A DNA stretch of 64,000 nt. Source: Vitreoscilla stercoraria DSM 513. GTDB taxonomy: Bacteria > Pseudomonadota > Gammaproteobacteria > Burkholderiales > Neisseriaceae. The notes under the pieces are model-generated. The model was not told the origin of the DNA, searched no databases, and was given only the letters and a program-made list of their open reading frames with translations. This document shows, piece by piece, positions 26,984-34,798 of the stretch. The DNA is taken from assembly GCF_000382305.1 (NCBI RefSeq), contig NZ_KB908031.1, positions 18,465 to 82,464 of the forward strand, written 5' to 3'. The position numbers were made by a program, and so were the translations under genes. The first letter of the stretch is position 1. Each line of letters starts with the position of its first letter.

Positions 26984-27020
26984 ATCAAGCGGCCTGTAAA
27001 TGTTTTACAGGCCGCTTGAT
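26984..27020. terminator. Inverted-DUS hairpin (GGCC variant) between argS and the LprI-like gene
   Basis: A 17-bp perfect stem, ATCAAGCGGCCTGTAAA and its complement. This is the only hairpin in the window in which both arms use GCGGCCTG instead of GCGTCCTG. It sits between convergent genes. Confidence 0.85.
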
Positions 27021-27024
27021 GGTT

Positions 27025-27411
27025 TTAAAAACGCTTGTTTTTTTGCAACCATACACGCATGGTGAGCGCGCGTTCTTCGGTCCAATCAGCAAAACACGCA
27101 TCACCAATTTGACCTGCACTGACCACCGCCTTGGCGACCAATTCATGGCAAACGTCATCGCGCTCTTGTAACCAAGCACGTTGTATTTGGCGCAAGGATT
27201 TTTGGCCTGTTTTGGATTGTTTTTTTAGCAAGGCTTGGTAGCTTTGGTTGAGGATACGGTCAAAATGTTGGTGTCGGATTTGGTTACATCTTTGCGCATC
27301 TTGAGCATATTGGGCTTTGGCATAGCATTCGGGGTCGTAAGTGGGTTGGGTATACGCTACTGCGCTGATTGTCATCAAAGCACCAATGAACCATACAGAA
27401 GTGAATTTCAT
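27025..27411 (-). CDS. LprI-like (DUF1311) exported protein
   Basis: 128 residues from the ATG at 27411, which starts a signal peptide (MKFTSVWFIGALMTISAVAYT). The frame is open further upstream but without a signal. The mature part has four cysteines and the DUF1311 pattern: ILNQSYQALLKKQ, then LRQIQRAWLQERDDVC. Members include LprI, a periplasmic lysozyme inhibitor. Function here is inferred only from this resemblance. Confidence 0.75.
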   Translation of the reverse strand: MKFTSVWFIGALMTISAVAYTQPTYDPECYAKAQYAQDAQRCNQIRHQHFDRILNQSYQALLKKQSKTGQKSLRQIQRAWLQERDDVCHELVAKAVVSAGQIGDACFADWTEERALTMRVWLQKNKRF

Positions 27412-27577
27412 ACAAAACCTCTTGTGTCTTAAAATGGTTAGCCGCCTGACCAAAATACCATGCTGCAAGCTTAAATACTCAGTGTCAATGTGAAAAATTT
27501 GATTGTCTATTAAAATGAGTACGATTGATTTTATCAAGATTTTTTAATTTATGGCTGAATTTTCAATTAAATAGGGT

Positions 27578-27643
27578 TATAATGCATTTAATTTAGATAT
27601 TAATATTAATTTATTTATAAAAAGCGCTAACAGGCGCTTTTTT
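27578..27643 (+). promoter_or_regulatory. TATAAT box followed by a terminator-like hairpin in the Sel1 gene leader
   Basis: TATAAT at 27578-27583 predicts a start near 27590. A hairpin AAAAAGCGC-TAACAG-GCGCTTTTTT (27619-27643) with a T-run lies between it and the next start codon. No other + strand gene ends upstream, so the hairpin could attenuate the Sel1-repeat gene or end a short leader RNA. The -35 is unclear. Confidence 0.5.
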
Positions 27644-27662
27644 GTATTTTTAGGACAGTGTT

Positions 27663-28139
27663 GTGCATTTAAATCACGGGTTTTTGCTCATGTGTGTCAG
27701 TTATATTTTAATCATGTCTTCGCCTGCGGTGAAACTTCCCAATATTTCCGAATGGTTTGGAGAAGTGGCTGCTGTGCCTGAGCGCAATGATCGCAGCGTG
27801 CTCAATCCAAATAATTTTTACCGTGGTGAGGCGAATGTGGACAATCAAACATTGTTTTTGCACCAGCAACGTTATGCTCAATATGGCGATGCCCAAGCGC
27901 AATATAAATTAGGTATGGCGTATGAGCATGGTTTGGGTGTGGGTGTGGATGTGCAGCAGGCTTTGGCATGGTATGAAAAAAGTGCGGCACAATCGTTCCG
28001 CGAGGCACAATTGCGTTTGGCTTATGCTTATTATGATGGCAGCTTGGGTTTGAGTGCCAATGTGTTGCGTGCACAAGATTGGTTTGGTGAGGCTGGGGTA
28101 CCTGATTGGTATCCCACTCGTTTAAGTCAAATGCATTGA
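27663..28139 (+). CDS. Sel1-repeat exported protein, 158 aa
   Basis: The GTG start gives a hydrophobic N-terminus (FLLMCVSYILIMSSPAV); an ATG at 27693 is the alternative. Two Sel1-like repeats follow: residues 75-110 (AQYKLGMAYEHGLGV, then QQALAWYEKSAAQ) and 111-147 (AQLRLAYAYYDGSLG, then RAQDWFGEAG). Such alpha-alpha repeats mediate protein contacts, often in the periplasm. No specific partner is suggested by the neighbours. Confidence 0.75.
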   Translation: MHLNHGFLLMCVSYILIMSSPAVKLPNISEWFGEVAAVPERNDRSVLNPNNFYRGEANVDNQTLFLHQQRYAQYGDAQAQYKLGMAYEHGLGVGVDVQQALAWYEKSAAQSFREAQLRLAYAYYDGSLGLSANVLRAQDWFGEAGVPDWYPTRLSQMH

Positions 28140-28159
28140 GTCATTGATAAGATATTTTT

Positions 28160-28192
28160 GAAGCAGATTGTGATGAACAGAGTCTGCTTTTT
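28160..28192 (+). terminator. Hairpin terminator after the Sel1-repeat gene
   Basis: AAGCAGA (28161-28167) pairs with TCTGCTT (28183-28189), followed by TTT. The loop is 15 bases, so stability is moderate. Confidence 0.5.
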
Positions 28193-28322
28193 ATCGCCTG
28201 TCAGTCAAAGAAGGGGTTAATGGTTTCTTAGTTGGAAACGATTTGTCGCTGTATGGTGTCTGTTTTATTGGGCATGCTTGTTTTAAAATGAAGACATTCC
28301 ATGATTGATGAAAGACACTGAC

Positions 28323-29165
28323 ATGAACAACTTACATGATTTATACCAAATGGGTCGCCATTTACCTGATACCGAAACCATGCCTGTGTTTTTCTTTGGT
28401 CATGGTACGCCGATGAATGCGTTGGAATTGAATGAATTTACACGTCAATGGCGACAAATTGGTGCCAATTTGCCTAAGCCTGCTGCGATTTTGGCCATTT
28501 CAGCGCATTGGCTGACACAAGGCGGCACCGCTGTTACCGCGATGGAAAAACCGCAAACCATTCATGATTTTGGTGGTTTTCCGAAAGCATTGTTTGACAT
28601 GCAATATCCTGCTTTAGGACATGCCGGTTTGGTACAAGCAACCATTCAAAACATCAGTCTGACAAAAGTGCACGAAGACATGGAATGGGGTTTGGACCAT
28701 GGGACTTGGAGTGTGTTGACGCATGTGTTTCCTGAGGCGGATGTGCCTGTGGTGCAATTGAGCATTGATTATAGCCAAAATGGCGCTTATCACATTGCTT
28801 TGGGTAAGCAATTGGCGGCTTTGCGTCGCAAAGGCGTATTGATTGTTGCCAGTGGCAATATGGTGCACAACTTGCGCATGATGAGCCGCACCGCACAATT
28901 GGATGAGGCTTTTGGTTTTGATTGGGCTTGGGAAGCGAACGATGTGTTCAAAGATTTGATTGTGCAGCGTGAGTATGAACGCCTAGCTAATTGGCAAAAT
29001 TTGGGCGAGGCGGTGCGTTTGGCGATTCCGACACCAGACCATTATTATCCGATGCTATACGCTTTGGGTTTGCAAGAAGCGAATGATGAATTGAGTTTCT
29101 TTAATGACAAAGCGGTGATGGGTTCGTTGACGATGACATCGTTTAGGCTTGATGCTCGAGTTTGA
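28323..29165 (+). CDS. ygiD: LigB-family extradiol dioxygenase (YgiD-like)
   Basis: 280 residues. The class III extradiol fold shows metal histidines in FFGHGTPMNAL, LAISAHWLT and PQTIHDFGGFP, with further conserved WGLDHGTWSVL, VASGNMVHNLRMM and TPDHYYPMLYALG. E. coli YgiD opens DOPA between carbons 4 and 5; the physiological role is unclear. GAAAG precedes the chosen ATG; an ATG at 28308 would add five residues. It ends at an inverted-DUS hairpin. Confidence 0.88.
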   Translation: MNNLHDLYQMGRHLPDTETMPVFFFGHGTPMNALELNEFTRQWRQIGANLPKPAAILAISAHWLTQGGTAVTAMEKPQTIHDFGGFPKALFDMQYPALGHAGLVQATIQNISLTKVHEDMEWGLDHGTWSVLTHVFPEADVPVVQLSIDYSQNGAYHIALGKQLAALRRKGVLIVASGNMVHNLRMMSRTAQLDEAFGFDWAWEANDVFKDLIVQREYERLANWQNLGEAVRLAIPTPDHYYPMLYALGLQEANDELSFFNDKAVMGSLTMTSFRLDARV

Positions 29166-29181
29166 TATTGCAAATGATTTT

Positions 29182-29210
29182 AAGCGTCCTGTAAAGTTTA
29201 CAGGACGCTT
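29182..29210 (+). terminator. Inverted-DUS hairpin terminator after the LigB-family gene
   Basis: A 14-bp perfect stem, AAGCGTCCTGTAAA and its complement, with a one-base spacer, followed by TTTT. Confidence 0.85.
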
Positions 29211-29332
29211 TTTTGTGGTGTTTATATCAATTTGAGATGGATAAAATACCGCTTAAAACACCTTGACTTGACTTATCTAGGATATGGAAATTATGGTGTA
29301 CACATTCTAAACCCATAATGAGGGAGAAAAAC

Positions 29333-29767
29333 ATGACACATTCCGTCCAAGCACAATTATTGCAAGAAGCGTATCGCGTGCAATTGAGCAATGGTCAACA
29401 TCAATGGTGGGTGGATGAGCCTGAGAGTTTGGGCGGTGGCAATACGGCACCCAATCCAATGGAAATGTTGTTGTCGGCATTGGGTTCGTGTACGGCGGTG
29501 ACCTTGAAAATGTATGCTGAGCACAAAGGTTGGGATGTGCAAGATGTGCAAGTGGATTTGAGTTTGGTAGAAGCCGATAAAACGCAGCCTAAGCAAGCCC
29601 GTTTGATTGTGCGTCAGCTGCATATTACTGGCAATTTGGACGAGGCACAAAAAGCACGTTTGTTCAAAGTGGCTGAATCGTGTCCTGTGCACAAATTGTT
29701 GGTAGGTGAGATTCAGATTCAGACCATTTTGGAAGATGGCTTTGAAGGTTTAAAGCAAGCGACTTAA
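29333..29767 (+). CDS. OsmC-family protein
   Basis: 144 residues. The ATG at 29333 has GAGGGAG upstream. The OsmC/Ohr fold carries two cysteines in ALGSCTAVTLKMYAEHKGW and AESCPVHKLL, as in YhfA-type and organic-hydroperoxide-reducing members. The likely role is thiol-dependent peroxide handling in the cytosol; the substrate is not determined. A single GGCC-type DUS follows the stop (29769-29781). Confidence 0.85.
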   Translation: MTHSVQAQLLQEAYRVQLSNGQHQWWVDEPESLGGGNTAPNPMEMLLSALGSCTAVTLKMYAEHKGWDVQDVQVDLSLVEADKTQPKQARLIVRQLHITGNLDEAQKARLFKVAESCPVHKLLVGEIQIQTILEDGFEGLKQAT

Positions 29768-29809
29768 GCATTTACAGGCCGCTCATCAGGGTTTTGCAGA
29801 GGAACAACC

Positions 29810-30754
29810 ATGAACAATATCATCAATATCCGTTCTTTGAGCAAACGTTGGTATCGTTATTGGCATCCATCGGAATGGCACCACAACGATAAAATTTGGC
29901 GTTATGTGGACATCCAACGCGATGAGCAAGGGCGTTTGTGCGAGATTTCTTGTTTGGGACAAGTGGTGGAACAAATTTCTTGGCAGACATTGCAAACTCG
30001 GCAGCAGCGGGAGTTGGTCATTGTGGGCAGCGGTTTATCTGCATTGAAAATCAATTGGGATATGTTGGTTGATGTGGATGTGTTGATGGTCAATGGGGCG
30101 GTGAGTTTGCTGGATGGACGGCCACACATTCAATGTCATTATTATATGGTGATTGATCAAGGTTTTGTCCAAGATCAAATGGCTTTGATGCAGCCGATTT
30201 TACAGCGGCCTGAAGTGGTGTTCATCACCACTGTATTTTGTTTGAATAAAGTGTATGAGTTGCTTGGGCGTGATGGTGTTAAGGCGCAAATATGTATTTT
30301 GGAAGAAAGACAAAAGCCGGTTTACCAAGCCAAGCCCAGTGCTGAGATGTTGTACCAAGACAGTTTGCTTCATCCTGAACAATTGTATTGGCAAGCACAT
30401 ACTGCGATTGGTTTTGGTTTGGATATACAACGTGGCTTTGTGGGTGGTGGGACGGTGGTGTATCCCGCGTTGCAATGGGCTGCGGCGATGGCTTATCGGC
30501 GGGTTTTTTTGGCAGGCGTGGACATGAAACATTTTCATCAGCCCCGTTTTTATGAAACCGAACACAACCGTTTGCCCACCAAATTGGATGCGGATTTCAA
30601 AACAGTGATTGAACCTTCTTTTGCTTTGGCGGCAGTGTTGTTGCAAGCAAAAGGCATAGAGTGTTTGAATTTGTGTGTAGACAGTGGTTTGGGGGATGAT
30701 ATTTTCCAGCGTGTGGATGGGAATCACTATTGTGCCACCTCTATTGCCGCTTAG
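29810..30754 (+). CDS. Uncharacterised protein, 314 aa, possibly GT42/DUF115-like
   Basis: No firm family. Residues 1-60 are rich in tryptophan and basic residues (SKRWYRYWHPSEWHHNDKIW). A Rossmann-like start follows at 69-80 (LVIVGSGLSALK), then INWDMLVDVDVLMVNG, which recalls the nucleotide-sugar site of GT42 sialyltransferases and DUF115 proteins. Later, FVGGGTVVYPALQWAAAMAY and VFLAGVDMKHF resemble their second conserved segment. No signal peptide or membrane helix is seen. GCAGAGGAAC precedes the start. It may act in surface glycan synthesis, but no other glycan gene is nearby. Confidence 0.6.
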   Translation: MNNIINIRSLSKRWYRYWHPSEWHHNDKIWRYVDIQRDEQGRLCEISCLGQVVEQISWQTLQTRQQRELVIVGSGLSALKINWDMLVDVDVLMVNGAVSLLDGRPHIQCHYYMVIDQGFVQDQMALMQPILQRPEVVFITTVFCLNKVYELLGRDGVKAQICILEERQKPVYQAKPSAEMLYQDSLLHPEQLYWQAHTAIGFGLDIQRGFVGGGTVVYPALQWAAAMAYRRVFLAGVDMKHFHQPRFYETEHNRLPTKLDADFKTVIEPSFALAAVLLQAKGIECLNLCVDSGLGDDIFQRVDGNHYCATSIAA

Positions 30755-30774
30755 TTCTTTGTAAAATGGTCTTA

Positions 30775-30812
30775 AAAAAGCGTCCTGTAAATATTTACAG
30801 GACGCTTTTTTT
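30775..30812. terminator. Inverted-DUS hairpin between convergent genes
   Basis: An 18-bp perfect stem, AAAAAGCGTCCTGTAAAT and its complement, with no spacer and flanking A-run and T-run. It ends both the 29810 gene and the siderophore-binding gene. Confidence 0.85.
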
Positions 30813-30828
30813 GCTGCAAAACAGTGAA

Positions 30829-31809
30829 TTATTTCACCACGTTTTGCACTTCAACAATCATTTCTTGCATTGCATTCAAACCGCCGTTCATCAAATACCA
30901 ATTGTTGGTATTCAAATACACGATTTTACCGTCTTTAAACGCTTTGCTTTGTTTGATGATGTCATTGTTCATCGCCGCTTCTGCGCCGCCTGTTTTACCT
31001 GTTACAGATGCAGCACGGTCTAACACGAATAAGTAGTCAGGATTTTTTTCGGTGATGAATTCATAAGAAATGCTTTGGCCGTGGGTGCCGACTTTGATGC
31101 TAGGGTCAACAGGTGTGAAACCCATTTTTTCATGAATCAAACCAAAGCGAGAACCTGCACCAAAAGCCATTAATTTGTCGTTGTTGACCAACACAATCAA
31201 AGCGGTTTTGCCTTGGGTTTTGGCGGCAATTTCAGAAACTTGAGTCTCTAAAGTTTGCAATTTTTGTTCTGCTTCTGCTGTTTTGCCAACCACTTTAGCA
31301 ATATTCAAAGTTTGCTCTTTGAAGCTAGGCCAGTAATTGGCCGTATCGATGTGGTATTGGTAGGTTGGGGCAATTTGTTTGAAGCTGTCGTTTTGTTTTT
31401 CCAAACGGTCAGCGCTGATAATCAATTCAGGTTGGTTGGATGCCAAAGTTTCCAAATTGATGTTGTTGACCGCACCAAAATCGATGTATTTGCCATTTTT
31501 AAAGCTGTCCAAGCTCGATGGTACATTCGATGCCAATGGCAAACCGATGATTTTGTCGGTAGCGCCCAAAGCCATCAATGTGTCGATGGTGGTGTAATCC
31601 AATGCGGCGATGCGTGCTACGTTGGCAGGCACAAGCGTTGTACCCAATTTACCTTGCAATTGAATTTGCTGTGCGGATGCCGTGTTGCTGGCGGTTGCTG
31701 GTGCAGAAGCTGCTGCAGTAGTATTCGCAGTTTGTTCGGTGTTGCCGCCGCAAGCACTCAAAGCGACAGCGACTGTGGCTGCCAATAAAGCAGGAATCAA
31801 GCGTTTCAT
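30829..31809 (-). CDS. Siderophore ABC transporter, substrate-binding lipoprotein (CeuE-like)
   Basis: 326 residues. The lipobox VALSACGG is near residue 20, followed by an Ala/Thr-rich linker. The class III binding-protein fold shows RIAALDYTTIDTLMALGATDKIIGLPL, NLETLASNQPELIISADR, and YLFVLDRAASVTG near the end. The family binds ferric siderophores, mostly catecholates, in the periplasm. It is the last gene of a four-gene transporter ordered permease, permease, ATPase, binding protein, as in ceuBCDE. Confidence 0.88.
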   Translation of the reverse strand: MKRLIPALLAATVAVALSACGGNTEQTANTTAAASAPATASNTASAQQIQLQGKLGTTLVPANVARIAALDYTTIDTLMALGATDKIIGLPLASNVPSSLDSFKNGKYIDFGAVNNINLETLASNQPELIISADRLEKQNDSFKQIAPTYQYHIDTANYWPSFKEQTLNIAKVVGKTAEAEQKLQTLETQVSEIAAKTQGKTALIVLVNNDKLMAFGAGSRFGLIHEKMGFTPVDPSIKVGTHGQSISYEFITEKNPDYLFVLDRAASVTGKTGGAEAAMNNDIIKQSKAFKDGKIVYLNTNNWYLMNGGLNAMQEMIVEVQNVVK

Positions 31810-31824
31810 TTATTCAATCCTTTG

Positions 31825-32589
31825 TTAAGCAATAAAATACAAACCCAAACGGTGTTCGTCGATTTGATGCACAGGCATGTGAAAGCCAAAAATGGCTTCC
31901 AATTGTTCGCTGCTCATCAATTGTTCTGAGGTGCCTGAAAAGACCAAACGGCCTTGTTGCATGGCGAAAATGTGGTCGGAATAAACGGAGGCAAAATTGA
32001 TGTCGTGAATCACCACTACCACGGTTTTGCCTTTGTCACGGCACAATTGATGCAACACGCGCATGATTTGTGCTGAGTGTTTCATGTCCAAATTGTTTAA
32101 AGGTTCATCGAGCAAGATGTATTCTGTGTCTTGTGCCAATACCATCGCAATGAACGCGCGTTGGCGTTGGCCGCCAGACAATTCATTCAAATAACGTGTG
32201 CGCAATTCACCCAAATCCATATAAGCAATCGCCTCATCAATGAAACGCTTGTCTTCGGCATTCAGGATGCCTTGAGAATAGGGAAAACGACCAAACGCCA
32301 CCAAATCTTCCACCGTCAAACGCAAACCCACATGATTACTTTGTTTTAAAATCGCCAATTTGCGGGCAATCTCACGGCTGTGAATGTGGCTGATGTCGGC
32401 ACCATCGAGCAAAATTTTGCCCGAATCGGCGCTGAGCAAGCGACTCATCATGCCCAATACGGTAGATTTGCCCGCACCATTGGGGCCAATAAATGATGTT
32501 ACCTTGCCTTTGGGAATGGACAGGCTGACATCGTCAACCACGGTTTTGTCGCCGTAGCGTTTGTTTAAATGGGAAATGTCTATTGCCAT
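31825..32589 (-). CDS. Siderophore ABC transporter, ATP-binding protein
   Basis: 254 residues, FepC/CeuD type. Walker A is GPNGAGKST, the signature LSGGQRQRAFIAMV, Walker B YILLDEP, and VVIHDINFASVYSDH has the switch histidine. It powers ferric-siderophore import with the two permeases upstream. It overlaps the preceding permease by ten bases and is followed at 15 bases by the binding protein. Confidence 0.92.
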   Translation of the reverse strand: MAIDISHLNKRYGDKTVVDDVSLSIPKGKVTSFIGPNGAGKSTVLGMMSRLLSADSGKILLDGADISHIHSREIARKLAILKQSNHVGLRLTVEDLVAFGRFPYSQGILNAEDKRFIDEAIAYMDLGELRTRYLNELSGGQRQRAFIAMVLAQDTEYILLDEPLNNLDMKHSAQIMRVLHQLCRDKGKTVVVVIHDINFASVYSDHIFAMQQGRLVFSGTSEQLMSSEQLEAIFGFHMPVHQIDEHRLGLYFIA

Positions 32590-33533
32590 TGTTTATTCGC
32601 TTTTAAAAGCAACCAGAAGAAATACACGCCACCGACAAAATTGATGATGACATCCAACTCAGTTTTTAAATTCAAGCCGTGAAACACGATGCTTTGACCG
32701 ACTGCCAACACGCACACGCTGACCAAAATCATGGCGGGAAATAAGATGCGATGGCGAAAAGTGGGCAGCCATTGTAATGTTAAATTCAAGACTAATAAGC
32801 CAAAAAAGAACATAGGCCCTACCAACGACGTCGCAGTAGCCAGCAAGATGGCCATCAAAATCATCACTTTTTTGCTGAATGATTCGTAAGCAATGCCTAA
32901 GTTGATGGCAGTATCACGACCTAAAGTTAGCACATCGAGTTGTCGTGATAAGCTGAAACTGTATAGCGTAATGGGAATGACGATGGCCGCTGCCAAAGTC
33001 AAAACAGTGGTATCCACACGATTGAAACTGGCAAAACCTGCGTCTTGCGCAATTTGAAATTCGCTTGGATCCATCAACATGCCTAAAAACATATTGCTGC
33101 TGGAAAACAGCGACATGCAAATCATGCCGACCAATAACAAGAAAAAGACGTTCTCTTTGCCTTCTTTGAAGAACATTTGGTATAAGAGCAAGGCAAAGCC
33201 TACCAAAGTCAAACAGCCAAACACAAATTGTGCGACCACATTCATACTCATTAAGGCGCTGGCACCAAAAAAGAACACAAAAGCGGTTTTGGCCAAGACG
33301 TATAAAAATTCCAAGCCTAGCGATGACGGTGTGACAATGCGATTATTGGAAACGGCATGAAACAATAATGTTGCCACGCCCAAAGCCATGCCAGTGATGA
33401 CCATGGCTGCGATGGTTTTGAGGCGCAATTGCACCACAAATGGCGTCATTTGTGTGTTGTTCCAGAAGAAATAGCCTGCTAAAACCACAGCGGTGAGTAT
33501 GAGCAAGCCGATTAAACGTTTAGATTCCGCCAT
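32580..33533 (-). CDS. Siderophore ABC transporter, permease 2
   Basis: 317 residues with about nine membrane segments, FecCD/CeuC type. Recognisable parts are ALGVATLLFHAVSNNRIVTPSSLGLEFLY, QLDVLTLGRDTAINLGI and a loop FGLLVLNLTLQWL replacing the usual GLIVPHLAR. It pairs with the 33520 permease as a heterodimer. Start and stop overlap both neighbours, so one transcript is certain. Confidence 0.9.
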   Translation of the reverse strand: MAESKRLIGLLILTAVVLAGYFFWNNTQMTPFVVQLRLKTIAAMVITGMALGVATLLFHAVSNNRIVTPSSLGLEFLYVLAKTAFVFFFGASALMSMNVVAQFVFGCLTLVGFALLLYQMFFKEGKENVFFLLLVGMICMSLFSSSNMFLGMLMDPSEFQIAQDAGFASFNRVDTTVLTLAAAIVIPITLYSFSLSRQLDVLTLGRDTAINLGIAYESFSKKVMILMAILLATATSLVGPMFFFGLLVLNLTLQWLPTFRHRILFPAMILVSVCVLAVGQSIVFHGLNLKTELDVIINFVGGVYFFWLLLKANKQWQ

Positions 33534-34479
33534 GACGGTACCTCTTGAGTAACATGGCTAAGAATACAGCGCTGCCAATCACGCCCATCATCAAGCTGAC
33601 TGAAATTTCATAGGGATAAATCACCACCCGACCAATGATGTCACACACCAATACCAACAAAGCACCCACCACCGCTGTATGCGGCAAAGTCAGCTTCAAA
33701 TTATCGCCCAAATACAAAGCCACCAAATTGGGAACAATCAAGCCCAAAAACGGAATGGAGCCGACTGTGACGATGACCACTGCGGTGACAATGGACACCA
33801 ATGCCAAACCCAAATTGAGTGTGCGTTTGTAATTCAAACCCAAATTGGTCGCAAAGTCTTCGCCCATACCTGCCAGTACAAAACGTTGTGCATACAAATA
33901 AGCAAAAATCAAAGCAGGTACGCTTAAAAACAAGGTTTCGTAGCGACCGCTCAAAACGCTGGAAAAGTCGCCTTGTAGCCAAGCATTGATGTTTTGCAGC
34001 AAATCAAATTGCAAGGCAAAAAATACCGTAATAGCGCTGATGATGTTACCAAACATCATGCCAACCAAAGGCACAAAAACTGTATCACGGTGTTTTAAGG
34101 TGTTTAAAATGGCCATGAAAATCAAAGCACCGACGAAGGTAGTGGCGATTGCCAAAGATGTTTGCAACCAGCCTGTGGCAGCGGGTAACATAATTAAGGC
34201 GAGTAAGACACCGAACCTTGCCGAATCTTCTAAGCCTGCGGTGGTGGGCGAGACAAAGCGGTTGCGGCTTAAACTTTGTAAAATCAAACCAGAAACGCTT
34301 AAGCTTGCGCCTGCAATGAGAATGGACAATAAGCGTGGCAAGCGGCTTTGGGTGAATAAAAGCCAATCTTCAGGCCGCCCCGCCAGCAAACCCGATAAGC
34401 TGACATTGCCCACACCAATGAAAATGGATGTTATGCCAAGTAAGAAGGTAAGCGGAAGTAAAAAACGCAGTTTCAACAT
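33520..34479 (-). CDS. Siderophore ABC transporter, permease 1
   Basis: 319 residues, FecCD/CeuB type, with about nine membrane segments. Family parts are SRLPRLLSILIAGASLSVSGLILQSLSRNRFVSPTTAGL, FAQRFVLAG-type GMGEDFATNLGLNY and IPFLGLIVPNLVALYLGDNLK (the coupling loop), then LLVLVCDIIGRVVIYPYEI. It is the first gene of the leftward transporter operon. A Fur-box-like site lies about 200 bases upstream. Confidence 0.91.
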   Translation of the reverse strand: MLKLRFLLPLTFLLGITSIFIGVGNVSLSGLLAGRPEDWLLFTQSRLPRLLSILIAGASLSVSGLILQSLSRNRFVSPTTAGLEDSARFGVLLALIMLPAATGWLQTSLAIATTFVGALIFMAILNTLKHRDTVFVPLVGMMFGNIISAITVFFALQFDLLQNINAWLQGDFSSVLSGRYETLFLSVPALIFAYLYAQRFVLAGMGEDFATNLGLNYKRTLNLGLALVSIVTAVVIVTVGSIPFLGLIVPNLVALYLGDNLKLTLPHTAVVGALLVLVCDIIGRVVIYPYEISVSLMMGVIGSAVFLAMLLKRYRHGGI

Positions 34480-34679
34480 GGTTTGCCCTTAACTCGACTT
34501 GTACCAAGCCGCTAATGTGGGCAAATGAATCGCAGTGAAAATCAAGATAGCCTCAATAGATGAACCCGAACTGTGCATGAACATTGAGCGGGGCAATAAC
34601 AGATAATGAAAACAATCTGAATATCAAAGCCTTGTATTGGGCTCAATGGTCGCTGCGTGGATAGGGCTGGTTTCTAATT

Positions 34680-34698
34680 AATAATCGTTCTCATTATA
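34680..34698 (-). promoter_or_regulatory. Fur-box-like site for the siderophore transporter operon
   Basis: On the minus strand, TATAATGAGAACGATTATT agrees with the 19-base Fur consensus (GATAATGATAATCATTATC) at 14 positions by my count. It lies about 200 bases before the first permease start. Confidence 0.7.
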
Positions 34699-34751
34699 GC
34701 GCAGCTTTGCCGCTTAGCCTAGACAAGAAATAAATCAAATCAGTATTGTTT

Positions 34752-34790
34752 CAATGTTTACAGGACGCTTGAAGCGTCCTGTAAACATTG
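34752..34790 (-). terminator. Reversed inverted-DUS hairpin after the TonB receptor
   Basis: A 19-bp perfect palindrome with a one-base centre: CAATGTTTACAGGACGCTT, G, and its complement. Here the DUS 5' ends face inward, the opposite of the other inverted pairs in this window. It lies just beyond the receptor stop. The flanking T-run is weak, so terminator strength is uncertain. Confidence 0.7.
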
Positions 34791-34798
34791 TGGCTTAC

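Larger units (their letters stand above)
34480..34798. other. Intergenic region between the TonB receptor and the siderophore transporter
   Basis: 319 bases without a gene. It holds the receptor's DUS-hairpin terminator (34752-34790) and a Fur-box-like site (34680-34698). Nothing else recognisable is seen in the remaining 200-base leader. Confidence 0.7.
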
